A DNA stretch of 64,000 bases from contig NZ_CP036524.1 in the NCBI RefSeq assembly GCF_008281175.1, positions 806,001 to 870,000 of the forward strand, given 5' to 3'. Below the pieces are notes generated by a model. That model was not told the DNA's origin. It searched no databases and saw only the letters and a program-made list of their open reading frames with translations. This DNA comes from [Clostridium] hylemonae DSM 15053. Lineage in GTDB: Bacteria > Bacillota > Clostridia > Lachnospirales > Lachnospiraceae. The position numbers and the translations under genes are program-made. This document shows positions 8,551 to 17,689 of this stretch, piece after piece (the stretch's first letter is position 1; each line of letters starts with the position of its first letter).

Positions 8551-9636
8551 ATGAAGCAGCAGTTAGGAAAGACAATACAGCAGATGCGCAAGGTGCAGGG
8601 CTGCACACAGGAACAGATGGCGGAGACATTAGGCGTGTCCGTTGCGGCGGTATCAAAATGGGAAAACGGTGTGAGCTGTCCCGACATCACACTGCTTCCG
8701 GCGCTGGCAAGGTATTTGAAGACAGATTTAAATGCCCTGCTTTCTTTTCATGAAAAGATATCGGAACAGGAAGCAGCCGCGGTCGTCAATGAGATGTCTG
8801 AGATTTTCTTTCGCAGCGGGTTTGAGGCCGCATATGAGTTTATCATGGAAAAAATAAGGGAATATCCCGGAAGCGATATCCTTTTGCTGAATGGGGCGAT
8901 GGCGTTAAGCGGAGCGCTCGCGATGGGGAAAGACCCGGAAGAAGCACAGCTATATAAGGACAGGATCGAGCAGCTTTATGAGAGAGCGGCCCGAAGCGAA
9001 GACACGGCGGTGCGTGATCAGGCGCGGTACATGCTCGCCTCAGGGTGTATGGCGCGGGGGGAGTATGGCAGGGCAAAAGAGCTGCTGGACGGGCTGCCGG
9101 AGGAACAGACCTTTGACAAAAGGCAGATGCAGGTAAATCTCTGCCTTGCGAGAAATGAACTGACGAAGGCCGCGCAGATCGAAGAAAGAAAACTGATGCA
9201 GGCGGCGGTCAGCCTGAGCATGGTATTCTCCGTACTCATCGAGATCGCGGTAAGGGAAGGCCGGGAGGAGGACGCGCGTTATCTGGCAGAGGCTGCCGGC
9301 AAAGCGGCGGAAGCACTGGATATGTGGGAATATACAGCAGGTATCCCGTGGCTTGAACTGTATGTTCACAGGAAAGACAGGGATAACTGTCTGGAAATAT
9401 TGGAGAAAATGCTCACTTCTGCGGCCGGACAGTGGGATCATACGTCTTCTCCCCTCTACCGGCACGTGAAGAAAAAGGAAGGGGAAGACCGGCTCGGCGC
9501 CAGAATGAGAGAGACATTGATAGCCGCTGTGGAAAGTGACGAACAGTATGCGTTTCTGCACAATACAGAAGCGTGGGAGCGAATAAAAACCGCCGGTTAC
9601 GGCGCTGACAGGAGCAGTAAAGCAGATGAAACGTAA
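8551..9636 (+). CDS. XRE-type regulator with helical repeat domain
   Basis: A 361-residue protein with an N-terminal HTH_3 domain (residues about 6-60: TIQQMRKVQGCTQEQMAETL, then VAAVSKWENGVSCPD) and a long alpha-helical C-terminal part with Ala-rich TPR-like segments (about 85-300). Such XRE-TPR proteins are common Clostridia regulators whose helical part senses a ligand or peptide. A strong RBS (ggaggcggaagg) precedes ATG 8551. The end overlaps the next gene by 11 bp, suggesting one operon. Targets cannot be inferred. Confidence 0.82.
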   Translation: MKQQLGKTIQQMRKVQGCTQEQMAETLGVSVAAVSKWENGVSCPDITLLPALARYLKTDLNALLSFHEKISEQEAAAVVNEMSEIFFRSGFEAAYEFIMEKIREYPGSDILLLNGAMALSGALAMGKDPEEAQLYKDRIEQLYERAARSEDTAVRDQARYMLASGCMARGEYGRAKELLDGLPEEQTFDKRQMQVNLCLARNELTKAAQIEERKLMQAAVSLSMVFSVLIEIAVREGREEDARYLAEAAGKAAEALDMWEYTAGIPWLELYVHRKDRDNCLEILEKMLTSAAGQWDHTSSPLYRHVKKKEGEDRLGARMRETLIAAVESDEQYAFLHNTEAWERIKTAGYGADRSSKADET

Positions 9637-10285
9637 TGTAGACTTAAAGGATATATCAGACGGCAGACTGTATACAGCCAATGATATGGTGAGGGCAGAC
9701 TGCCGTGACTGTGAGGGCTGTTCGGCCTGCTGCAGGGGGATGGGGAGTTCCATTATTCTGGACCCGCTGGATATAAAAAGACTGTGCTGCGGATGTTCTG
9801 CGGACTTTGCAGGACTGATGGAACGGTATATTGAGCTGAATGTGGCGGACGGCATGATCGTGCCGAACCTTAAGATGAACGGACAGGAAGAAGCGTGCGC
9901 CTTTCTGGACGGCAGCGGCCGGTGCGGCATCCACGCCTTCCGTCCGGGCATATGCCGGCTGTTTCCGCTTGGACGTTATTACGAAGAAAAGGGATTCCGA
10001 TACTTTCTTCAGATCCATGAGTGCAGGAAAAAAGACCGCGGCAAGATAAAAGTGAAGAAATGGCTGGACACGCCTGATCTTAAAACGTATGAGCAGTATA
10101 CGGCAGACTGGCACGGTTTTCTGACAGACTGCCAGGCCGCTGCTGAGACGCTTGACGAAGAACAGGCGCGTATCTTGAACTTGTATGTACTGAAGACATT
10201 TTATCAGACAGCATACGAGACGGAACAATTCTACAGTGAGTTTTACGGCAGGCTGGATCAGGCAAGAGAAACGCTCGGGATCTGA
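9626..10285 (+). CDS. YkgJ family cysteine-cluster protein
   Basis: The 219-residue protein has the YkgJ/UPF0153 cysteine pattern: CRDCEGCSACCRG near residues 24-36, then CAFLDGSGRCGIHAFRPGIC near 91-110 and a further HEC near 130. The cysteines are predicted to bind zinc or an iron-sulfur cluster; the biochemical role of the family is not settled. It overlaps the XRE-type regulator by 11 bp, so translation is probably coupled. A strong terminator follows. Confidence 0.85.
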   Translation: MKRNVDLKDISDGRLYTANDMVRADCRDCEGCSACCRGMGSSIILDPLDIKRLCCGCSADFAGLMERYIELNVADGMIVPNLKMNGQEEACAFLDGSGRCGIHAFRPGICRLFPLGRYYEEKGFRYFLQIHECRKKDRGKIKVKKWLDTPDLKTYEQYTADWHGFLTDCQAAAETLDEEQARILNLYVLKTFYQTAYETEQFYSEFYGRLDQARETLGI

Positions 10286-10296
10286 ATAGGAGGCAG

Positions 10297-10350
10297 GGAC
10301 AAAAGCAGGACAGGGAAGTATGATTCCCCGCCCTGCTTTTGTCCTTTTTT
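10297..10350 (+). terminator. Strong terminator
   Basis: GGACAAAAGCAGG 10297-10309 pairs perfectly with CCTGCTTTTGTCC 10332-10344, followed by TTTTTT. It ends the XRE/YkgJ transcript. Confidence 0.85.
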
Positions 10351-10501
10351 CTGCGGATCTGCGGAGACGGACGTCCCTTTATTAGAGGAAATGGTTTTTC
10401 GTATGTAACGGATACGTGCAGTCATGATATAATAGTGCATAGATGTAAGGTGTGAAATACAAAAGAAAAAGGACAGACGAAATACGTAAAGAGGTGTTCA
10501 T

Positions 10502-13500
10502 ATGTATATAGCAGATCTGCACATTCATTCCCGCTTCTCCCGCGCTACAAGCAAAGACTGCACTCCGGAAGCGCTCGATATGTGGGCGAGGCGCAAGGGC
10601 ATCCACATCGTCGGAACGGGTGACTTCACCCATCCGGCCTGGAGAGAGGAACTGGAAGAGAAGCTCGTTCCCGCGGAGGACGGGCTGTATGTTTTAAAGG
10701 AGGAATACCGCATCAAAGATGAGACGGCCGCGGCGGGAGATATCCCCCGGTTCGTCATTACCGGAGAGATCAGTTCCATATACAAAAAGAACGGCAGAGT
10801 GCGCAAGGTGCATAACGTGATCCTTCTGCCGGGACTTGAAGCCGCCGAAGCCATCGCAAAAAAGCTTGAGGCTGTCGGAAACATTCATTCTGACGGCAGG
10901 CCGATCCTCGGACTTGACTGCCGGGATCTGCTGGAGATAATCCTGGAACTGAGCCCGGACGCCGTCCTCGTGCCTGCGCATATCTGGACGCCGCATTTTT
11001 CCCTGTTCGGCGCATTTTCCGGCTTCGACACGGTGGAAGAATGTTTTGAGGATCTCTCCCCATATATTCATGCCATGGAGACCGGACTTTCCTCAGACCC
11101 GCCCATGAACTGGCGCGTCTCCGCGCTGGACAGGTATCAGCTCATCTCCAACTCAGACGCCCACTCTCCGGCAAAGCTTGGGAGAGAGGCGAACCTTCTT
11201 GATATCGAACTGTCCTACAGCGGACTGAAAGCAGCGGTACAGGAAGGACGGGGGCTGTGCGGCACACTTGAATTCTTTCCGGAGGAGGGAAAGTATCATT
11301 TTGACGGGCACAGAAAATGCGGCCTCTGTCTGACGCCGGTGGAGACGGAAAAGTACGGGGGGATCTGTCCTGTCTGCGGGCGGAAGATCACCATCGGCGT
11401 GTCCCACAGAGTGGAACAGCTGGCGGACCGGGAGGAAGGGTACAGAAGAAAGGACGCCGCAATGTTCGAGAGTCTCGTGCCTCTGCCGGAGGTGATCGGC
11501 GCTTCGGTGGGGCATGCTCCCGCCAGCAGAGGAGTGCAGAAGGAATACCTCAGCATGCTGAAACGTCTCGGACCGGAGTTTGACATATTGAGGACGATAC
11601 CGGAAGAGGAGATACGCGCCGCGTCCGGTGTGCTGATCGCCGAAGGGATCCGGCGGCTGCGCAGAGGATATGTGGAGCGCATTCCGGGCTTTGACGGGGA
11701 ATACGGCTCTGTCAGACTGTTTGAACCTCATGAGATAGAGAATACAAGCGGGCAGATGGACTTCTTTGACATGCTCGGCATGAACGTAAAAGAAGTGGGC
11801 GCGGAAAATAAAGTGCCGCCGGGACCGGCTGTAAAACAGACAGAAGAACAACGGCCGGGGGAGAAGGAGACAGGGAAGGAAGGTCAGAAGCAAAAAGAAC
11901 ATAAGGCAAAAGAACAGATACCGGAGACAGAGCGGCTCGATCCGGGGCAGGAAAGCGCCGTGAGATCAGCGGCGCGCAGAACCGCGGTTATCGCCGGACC
12001 CGGCACAGGCAAGACGAAGACGCTTGTCTCCCATATTCTGTATCTTCTGGAACGAAGAAAAGTAAAACCGTCTGAGATAACGGCGGTGACCTTTACAAAC
12101 GAGGCGGCCCGGGAGCTGCGGGAGAGAATACAGCGGCAGCTCGGCGGGAGGCGGAGAGTGGGAACGATGCAGGCGGGCACATTCCATGCGGTCTGCCTTG
12201 CCTTTCTGAAGGAGCAGGGGCTTTCCTTTTCACTGGCGGATGAGACTGAGGCAAAAGAGATCGCCGCTGAGGCGGCAAAGGAGTCGGGGCTTCACATCAC
12301 CGGGAAGCAGCTGCTTGAGCAGGTGTCCAGGGAGAAATCTGCAGCGCTTTCTGAGGAAGAAATGAGCCCTCAGGTGAGAGAATATGAGCGCAGGCTGAAA
12401 GAGAGAAAGCTTCTTGACTTTGACGGCCTGCTTCTTGAGACACTGCGCCTCATGGAGGCCGGCGCGGCGGCTGACGGCTTCCGGAAGCGTTGCGCGTACC
12501 TGCTCGTGGACGAGTTCCAGGATATCAATCCGCTGCAGTACAGGCTTATGAAGGCCTGGAATGAAGGCGGAAGAGAACTCTTTGTCATCGGGGACCCGGA
12601 TCAGTCCATCTATGGCTTTCGCGGGGCGGACGCAGCCTGCTTTGACCGGCTTCGGGAAGAATATCCGGATCTGGAGGTCATCCGCCTGGAAGAAAATTAC
12701 CGCTCCACACCCGAGATCGTGGCGCCTGCCATTAAGCTCATCTGCGGCAATCCGGGGGAGGAGCGCACGCTGCGCGCCAACTGTGAAGGAGGCGTCAAAG
12801 TGAGACTGGCCGCGGCGGGGACGCCGATGGGCGAGGCGATATTTGTGGCAAAGGAGATCAACCGGCTGGCAGGAGGGATCGGAATGCTGGAGGCGCACGA
12901 GATGGACGTAACCCGGGGAGAGAGGAAAGTCAGAGGGTTTGACGATATTGCGGTACTTTACCGCACACACCGGGAGGCGGACATTCTGGAAACGTGCCTG
13001 AAGAAAGAGGGGATTCCCTATATCGTGGCCGGACGTGAGTCATATCTTCAGGAGGATATTGTGCGGGGGAGTCTTTTCTTTTTCCGGTATCTTGCGGATG
13101 CGCTCGATACGCACGCCAGAGAGCAGGGGCTGAAGCTTCTGTGGGGGCTGGAGCAGAATCCGGTATCAGAGGAAGTATTTGAGCGCATGGCAGAGAAATA
13201 CCGTCCTCTGTATGCAAAGGAAAAGCCGCAGAAGTTTATGGAACAATGGATACAGGATATACAGGCTGCAGACAACGAGGCGATGAAGAAGCTGTCGGGG
13301 ATGGCGGTATGTTATAAAGATATGGAAGAGCTTTCTAAAGCGCTGAGCCTGGGCGTGGAGAGCGACCTGAAACGGCGCGGGGACAGGCAGTATAGCTCCG
13401 GGGCAGTCACGCTCATGACACTGCACGGCTCCAAAGGGCTGGAATTTCCGGCTGTCCTCATCTTTGGCGTGCGCCGGGGGACGATGCCTTTTGAAAGCGA

Positions 13501-13702
13501 GCGGCATCCGGCGGACAAGGAGGAAGAGCGCCGGCTGTTCTATGTGGGCATGACAAGGGCAAAAGAAGAACTTATCCTGACCTGCTCCGGGGAGGAATCA
13601 GAATTTCTGAACGATGTGCCGGCCGGCCTGATCGTAAGGGAGCAGGCGCATAAAAAGAAGAAAGAAGAAACAGTCCGGCAGCTCAGTCTGTTTGATCTGT
13701 AA
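10502..13702 (+). CDS. EndoQ-like PHP nuclease fused to UvrD/Rep helicase
   Basis: This 1066-residue protein joins two repair modules. Residues 1-about 420 match the EndoQ-type family: PHP metal-binding start ADLHIHSRFSRATSKD, GTGDFTHP, a catalytic-type SDAHSPAKLG, and a zinc finger with Cys273/276 and Cys289/292. EndoQ nicks DNA 5' of deaminated bases. After a charged linker (about 440-480, rich in E/K/Q) comes a superfamily 1A helicase: Walker A GPGTGKT at 499-505, VDEFQDIN near 669, GDPDQSIYGFRGA, LEENYRS, TLHGSKGLEFP and FYVGMTRAKEEL. Together they suggest nicking at deaminated bases followed by strand unwinding. A -10-like TATAAT lies near 10427. It is a stand-alone gene. Confidence 0.88.
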   Translation: MYIADLHIHSRFSRATSKDCTPEALDMWARRKGIHIVGTGDFTHPAWREELEEKLVPAEDGLYVLKEEYRIKDETAAAGDIPRFVITGEISSIYKKNGRVRKVHNVILLPGLEAAEAIAKKLEAVGNIHSDGRPILGLDCRDLLEIILELSPDAVLVPAHIWTPHFSLFGAFSGFDTVEECFEDLSPYIHAMETGLSSDPPMNWRVSALDRYQLISNSDAHSPAKLGREANLLDIELSYSGLKAAVQEGRGLCGTLEFFPEEGKYHFDGHRKCGLCLTPVETEKYGGICPVCGRKITIGVSHRVEQLADREEGYRRKDAAMFESLVPLPEVIGASVGHAPASRGVQKEYLSMLKRLGPEFDILRTIPEEEIRAASGVLIAEGIRRLRRGYVERIPGFDGEYGSVRLFEPHEIENTSGQMDFFDMLGMNVKEVGAENKVPPGPAVKQTEEQRPGEKETGKEGQKQKEHKAKEQIPETERLDPGQESAVRSAARRTAVIAGPGTGKTKTLVSHILYLLERRKVKPSEITAVTFTNEAARELRERIQRQLGGRRRVGTMQAGTFHAVCLAFLKEQGLSFSLADETEAKEIAAEAAKESGLHITGKQLLEQVSREKSAALSEEEMSPQVREYERRLKERKLLDFDGLLLETLRLMEAGAAADGFRKRCAYLLVDEFQDINPLQYRLMKAWNEGGRELFVIGDPDQSIYGFRGADAACFDRLREEYPDLEVIRLEENYRSTPEIVAPAIKLICGNPGEERTLRANCEGGVKVRLAAAGTPMGEAIFVAKEINRLAGGIGMLEAHEMDVTRGERKVRGFDDIAVLYRTHREADILETCLKKEGIPYIVAGRESYLQEDIVRGSLFFFRYLADALDTHAREQGLKLLWGLEQNPVSEEVFERMAEKYRPLYAKEKPQKFMEQWIQDIQAADNEAMKKLSGMAVCYKDMEELSKALSLGVESDLKRRGDRQYSSGAVTLMTLHGSKGLEFPAVLIFGVRRGTMPFESERHPADKEEERRLFYVGMTRAKEELILTCSGEESEFLNDVPAGLIVREQAHKKKKEETVRQLSLFDL

Positions 13703-13719
13703 AATACGCAGATTTTCTG

Positions 13720-13750
13720 TTGACCCTGACGGAAGGTCATACTGTACAGT
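13720..13750 (+). promoter_or_regulatory. MerR-type promoter with 19-bp spacer and dyad
   Basis: TTGACC 13720-13725 and TACAGT 13745-13750 are separated by 19 bp, the over-long spacing that MerR regulators correct by DNA twisting. The -35 box and spacer contain an inverted repeat (GACC ... GGTC, 13722-13738). It lies 31 bp upstream of a MerR gene, so autoregulation is the simplest reading. Confidence 0.75.
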
Positions 13751-13780
13751 GAGATTATCAAAGCAGGAGGAGACGGGAAT

Positions 13781-14629
13781 ATGAGAACAGTGAACGAGAT
13801 ATCCAAAATCACAAGTATCAGCGTGCGCACGCTTCATTACTATGACAAGATAGGGCTTCTGAAGCCGACGGCTTACACAGAGGCGGGATACAGGCTTTAT
13901 GACGATAAGGCACTGGAGACACTTCAGCAGATTCTCTTTTTCCGCGAATTCGATATGCCGCTTAAGGATATCAAAGCGACAATGGAACGTCCTGACTTTG
14001 ACAGAGAAGCAGTATTGAACAGTCAAAGAGCCATACTGGAAGTTAAAAAGTCGAGACTTGAGCGTTTGATATCCAGTATAGATGGCATTCTGAAAGGAGA
14101 GAACGAGATGGATTTTGAAGTGTTCAGCAGGGATGAGATAAAAGAACTATATGATACGATGGTATCAAATATGGAGAGCGGGCAGGTTGACGCCGTTGTC
14201 AGAAAATACGGAAGCCTGGAAAAGTACGAGGAACAGTTTATAGAAAAAGCTGGCAGCGGGCGTGCACAAAAGAACCTTCAGAAAGTGACGGAGTGGTACG
14301 GCGGCAGAAAAGAGGCGCTGGACGCCGCAAAAAATCCTGCCGGTTCCGGAGTCATGGACGCGTACCAGAAGCGTATCGATAAGATATACCGGAAGATCGC
14401 CGCCAAGGCAGGGACGGATGTGAATACATTTGAAGTGAAGGAGCTGATAGGGGAATATGACTTTGTATCGAAGCAGCTGTATCAGATGAAAGATGTGACA
14501 GAGCTGCTGCTTGAGATGGCGGATGCGTTTAAAAAGAGCGGTCCTCTCAAAGAATCCATGGAAGAGCAGTACGGTCCAGGAGCTCCGGATTATATAGCGG
14601 AGGCGGTGAAAGCGTTTTACGGCAGATAA
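13781..14629 (+). CDS. MerR family regulator with TipAS domain
   Basis: The 282-residue protein has a MerR winged-helix domain (residues 1-70: SISVRTLHYYDKIGLLKP, then EAGYRLYDD), a dimerising coiled coil (about 75-105) and a C-terminal TipAS-type domain (about 140-280). TipAS domains bind thiopeptide or other amphipathic antibiotics and trigger transcription. The gene sits just downstream of a MerR-style 19-bp-spacer promoter with an internal dyad, as expected for an autoregulated activator. RBS aggagg precedes ATG 13781. No drug pump is co-transcribed, so its target may be itself or distant. Confidence 0.88.
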   Translation: MRTVNEISKITSISVRTLHYYDKIGLLKPTAYTEAGYRLYDDKALETLQQILFFREFDMPLKDIKATMERPDFDREAVLNSQRAILEVKKSRLERLISSIDGILKGENEMDFEVFSRDEIKELYDTMVSNMESGQVDAVVRKYGSLEKYEEQFIEKAGSGRAQKNLQKVTEWYGGRKEALDAAKNPAGSGVMDAYQKRIDKIYRKIAAKAGTDVNTFEVKELIGEYDFVSKQLYQMKDVTELLLEMADAFKKSGPLKESMEEQYGPGAPDYIAEAVKAFYGR

Positions 14630-14649
14630 TATAGGACAGGGATATATGG

Positions 14650-14680
14650 GGCGGAAACCGGGCAGGCTTCCGCCTGTCTT
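14650..14680 (+). terminator. Terminator after the MerR gene
   Basis: GGCGGAA 14650-14656 pairs with TTCCGCC 14668-14674, followed by a T-rich tract. Confidence 0.65.
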
Positions 14681-14768
14681 TTATCATGGAGAATTTTTCA
14701 GGTGGAGGAGAGGGGACGGATGATGTATAATATAAACAGTGATCAGGACGAAAGGAGGAAGAAAAAAT

Positions 14769-15023
14769 ATGGGTGAATTGTCCAAACTGCCGAATATAGG
14801 ACCGGTCGTAGAGCAGCAGCTGAATGAAGTCGGTATTATGACGGCGGAGCAGCTCAGGGAGACAGGAAGCAGACAGGCCTGGCTTAAGATCAAGGCGATA
14901 GACGACTCTGCATGTATTCACAGGCTGCTCGGAATGGAGGGGGCCGTCAGGGGGATCAAGAAGCGCGATCTTCCGCCGGAGGTCAAAGCAGAGCTTAAGG
15001 AGTTCTACAATGCTTTCAAATAA
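14769..15023 (+). CDS. TfoX C-terminal (helix-hairpin-helix) domain protein
   Basis: An 84-residue stand-alone TfoX C-terminal domain: LSKLPNIGPVVEQQLNEVGI and the following MTAEQLRETGSRQAWLKI form the helix-hairpin-helix-type motif of this family. In enteric TfoX/Sxy it follows the N-terminal domain in one chain; here that domain is encoded separately at 5443. ATG 14769 is chosen because AGGAGG lies about ten bases upstream; the frame opens 30 bp earlier without an RBS. It overlaps the downstream transporter gene by 14 bp. Function in Clostridia is unproven. Confidence 0.8.
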   Translation: MGELSKLPNIGPVVEQQLNEVGIMTAEQLRETGSRQAWLKIKAIDDSACIHRLLGMEGAVRGIKKRDLPPEVKAELKEFYNAFK

Positions 15024-15912
15024 TAAGGCGAGAATACAGATCATTCTGTCCATGGTGATCTTCGGCACGATCGGGGCCTTTGTGAAGAATATTCCGCTGC
15101 CGTCCGCGGAGATAGCGCTGTGGAGGGCTGTGACCGCATTTCTTATGCTCACCGGCGCGGCTGCCGCGGGGGGCAGACTTAAGCAGATCAGGGCTGTGAA
15201 GGGAAGGATCCTCATACTGCTCGGATCCGGGGCGGCTTTGGCATTTAACTGGATATTGCTGTTCGAGGCGTACCGGTACACAAGTGTGGCCGTATCTACC
15301 CTGTGCTACTACTTCGCCCCAACGCTGATCGTCCTGTCGAGTGTTCTCATATTCAGGGAGAAGCTTAAGGTAAGGCAGGCAGTCTGCTTTGCGGCGTCCA
15401 CGGCGGGGCTCGTGCTTGTCATAGGAGTGAGCGGAGGGGGAAGCAACGATACGGCAGGGGCGCTTTACGGGCTTGGCGCGGCGGTATGCTACGCAGGGGT
15501 CGTATTTTTTAATAAGACGCTCGGGGATATCGACGGACTTGTGCGGACATGGCTCCAGTTTGGGGCAGCCATGCTGATCATGTTTCCTTACGTTATATTT
15601 ACATGCGGTTTTGCCGTAACCGGTCTGGACGCGAAAGGGACCGTGCTGCTGCTCATAGTGGGAGTCGTACATACGGGAATCACGTACTGCATGTATTTTG
15701 CCTCTCTGACAGGGCTCAAAGGGCAGCAGGCAGCCATCTTAAGTTATATCGACCCGATGGTGGCCATACTCGTCTCGTTTATCGTACTTGGGGAGACGGT
15801 CACTGTGCCTCAGATCGCAGGAGGGGCAATGATCATCGGGTTCGCCTTTCTGAATGAGGTGAAGGGCAGGAGCAGGCGGAAAGCAAAAGAAAAAATAGAA
15901 AGCAGGAAGTAA
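15010..15912 (+). CDS. DMT superfamily (EamA) transporter
   Basis: A 300-residue integral membrane protein with about ten hydrophobic helices in two EamA repeats; the second repeat starts near residue 150 (GALYGLGAAVCYAGVVFF). EamA proteins export metabolites such as amino acids or take up small solutes; the substrate is not predictable. AAGGAG inside the end of the upstream gene serves as RBS, and the 14-bp overlap implies coupled translation. The C-terminus is a short basic tail (about 285-300). Confidence 0.85.
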   Translation: MLSNNKARIQIILSMVIFGTIGAFVKNIPLPSAEIALWRAVTAFLMLTGAAAAGGRLKQIRAVKGRILILLGSGAALAFNWILLFEAYRYTSVAVSTLCYYFAPTLIVLSSVLIFREKLKVRQAVCFAASTAGLVLVIGVSGGGSNDTAGALYGLGAAVCYAGVVFFNKTLGDIDGLVRTWLQFGAAMLIMFPYVIFTCGFAVTGLDAKGTVLLLIVGVVHTGITYCMYFASLTGLKGQQAAILSYIDPMVAILVSFIVLGETVTVPQIAGGAMIIGFAFLNEVKGRSRRKAKEKIESRK

Positions 15913-15915
15913 CAG

Positions 15916-16689
15916 ATGCAGATCATCATTTCACCGGCGAAGAAAATGAATGTGAATACAGATGTATTTGCATGTCATGATCTGCCGCCGTACATGGATA
16001 AAACAGAATACTTGATGGAATACATGAAGTCACTCACATATGAGCAGTGCAAAGCGATATGGAAATGCAATGATAAGATAGCGAAACTGAACTTCAGGCG
16101 GTTTAGCGGCATGGATCTGTACAAAAGCCTGACGCCCGCCATTCTTTCTTATGAGGGGATCCAGTACCAGTATATGGCTCCTGCTGTTATGGAGGACAGG
16201 ACGTTTGCCTATCTCCAGGAACATCTGCGCATTCTCTCGGGATTTTACGGGATGTTGCGCCCTTTTGACGGTGTTGTTCCGTACCGCCTGGAAATGCAGG
16301 CTAAGCTCGGGAGGCACGGAGACTGCCCGCAGATGGATTCGCTGTATGAATACTGGGGGGATACGATGGCCGGGGACATATTTGAGGAAGATAAGGTTAT
16401 TCTGAATCTGGCTTCAAAGGAATACAGCAAATGCATTACAAGATATCTGCATGACGGCGTCACCTTTGTGACGTGCGTGTTCGGAGAGCTGTCAGAAGGA
16501 AAGATAAAGGAAAAGGGGACGCCGGCCAAGATGGCCCGCGGCGAGATGGTACGTTTTCTCGCCGAACACGAAGCACACAGCATGGACGACATCCGAAAGT
16601 TTGACCGGCTGGGCTACCGGTACCGGGAAGAGTATTCCGGCGAAGATACGCTCGTGTTTTTGAAAGATGACGGCGGGGCAGCCAGATAG
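15916..16689 (+). CDS. yaaA: Peroxide stress protein YaaA
   Basis: The 257-residue protein begins MQIIISPAKKMN, the hallmark of the YaaA/DUF328 family, and keeps the family blocks FSGMDLYKSL (about 56-65), LSGFYGMLRPFDGVVPYRLEM (about 110-130) and NLASKEYS. E. coli YaaA binds DNA and lowers intracellular free iron during peroxide stress. It starts 4 bp after the transporter gene. Together with the 8-oxoguanine glycosylase gene next to it, it makes a small oxidative-damage neighbourhood. Confidence 0.9.
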   Translation: MQIIISPAKKMNVNTDVFACHDLPPYMDKTEYLMEYMKSLTYEQCKAIWKCNDKIAKLNFRRFSGMDLYKSLTPAILSYEGIQYQYMAPAVMEDRTFAYLQEHLRILSGFYGMLRPFDGVVPYRLEMQAKLGRHGDCPQMDSLYEYWGDTMAGDIFEEDKVILNLASKEYSKCITRYLHDGVTFVTCVFGELSEGKIKEKGTPAKMARGEMVRFLAEHEAHSMDDIRKFDRLGYRYREEYSGEDTLVFLKDDGGAAR

Positions 16690-16736
16690 GAGACAGAAAA
16701 GGTTAAAGAAGAGAGGACAAAGGGACAGACATACAT

Positions 16737-17549
16737 ATGGTTACGAAAGAGACAGACAACTTTAATATAGAACAGATCTGTATCTCCGGCCAGTGCTTCC
16801 GCATGGAGCCTATTGACGGCAGTACATATTCCGTCGTGGCGGGAGGACGGTATGTGGAGATCACACAGGAAGGAAAGAGCTGTACGTTCCGCTGCGCAGA
16901 AGAGGAGTACGAGAGCTTCTGGCGGCACTACTTTGATTTGGATGAAGACTACGGGGCATATATCAAAAATATCGACGTAAAAGATGACTATTTAAGATCG
17001 GCGGCTTTGCTTGGAAGCGGGATCCGGATACTGCGGCAGGATCTGTGGGAGATGACGGCTTCTTTTCTCATCTCCCAGCAAAATAATATCACCCGGATCC
17101 GCCGGTGTATCTCCAATATATGTGAAACGTACGGAGAGAAAAGAGAAAGTGCGTCCGGCCGCGTCTATTATACCTTTCCGGAGCCGGAGGCGCTGGCGGA
17201 GCTTGAGGAAGACGCCCTGAAAGAATGCAATCTCGGATACAGGAGCAAATATGTTGTGCGCACGGCCAGAAGTATAGCGTACGGGGATGTAAACCTGGAT
17301 CATATCCGGTCGCTTTCCTATCCGGAGGCGAAGGCTGAACTTTTGAAGCTGTACGGGGTAGGCGATAAGGTGGCGGACTGTATCTGTCTGTTCGGACTTC
17401 ATCACCTGGATGCGTTTCCGGTGGACACACATATCAGTCAGGCGCTGAAAGCCCATTACCGCAGAGGCTTTCCGAAGCGGCGGTATAAAGGATACCGGGG
17501 GGTGATGCAGCAGTATATTTTTTATTATGAATTAAACGGGAAACGCTGA
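16737..17549 (+). CDS. ogg: 8-oxoguanine DNA glycosylase (Ogg1 type)
   Basis: A 270-residue bifunctional glycosylase/AP lyase. The helix-hairpin-helix reads LYGVGDKVADCICLFGL with catalytic Lys211, and Asp230 in PVDTHI is 19 residues later, the same spacing as Lys249/Asp268 of human OGG1. The N-terminal OGG domain shows QCFRMEP (about 19-25). The enzyme removes oxidised guanine opposite cytosine. It follows yaaA by 47 bp on the same strand, consistent with a shared oxidative-stress role. Confidence 0.9.
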   Translation: MVTKETDNFNIEQICISGQCFRMEPIDGSTYSVVAGGRYVEITQEGKSCTFRCAEEEYESFWRHYFDLDEDYGAYIKNIDVKDDYLRSAALLGSGIRILRQDLWEMTASFLISQQNNITRIRRCISNICETYGEKRESASGRVYYTFPEPEALAELEEDALKECNLGYRSKYVVRTARSIAYGDVNLDHIRSLSYPEAKAELLKLYGVGDKVADCICLFGLHHLDAFPVDTHISQALKAHYRRGFPKRRYKGYRGVMQQYIFYYELNGKR

Positions 17550-17689
17550 TATTACGGCGTATACAGGTGCAGGTCCACGCTGCGTAGACCGGGCAGAACA
17601 ATGCGTGTATTGTAATGAGAACAGCTTTTGTTATCATAACAGACAGGAGCTGGCAAGGCTAAGAAGCGGCAGCAGACGGGAGGCAGAGT

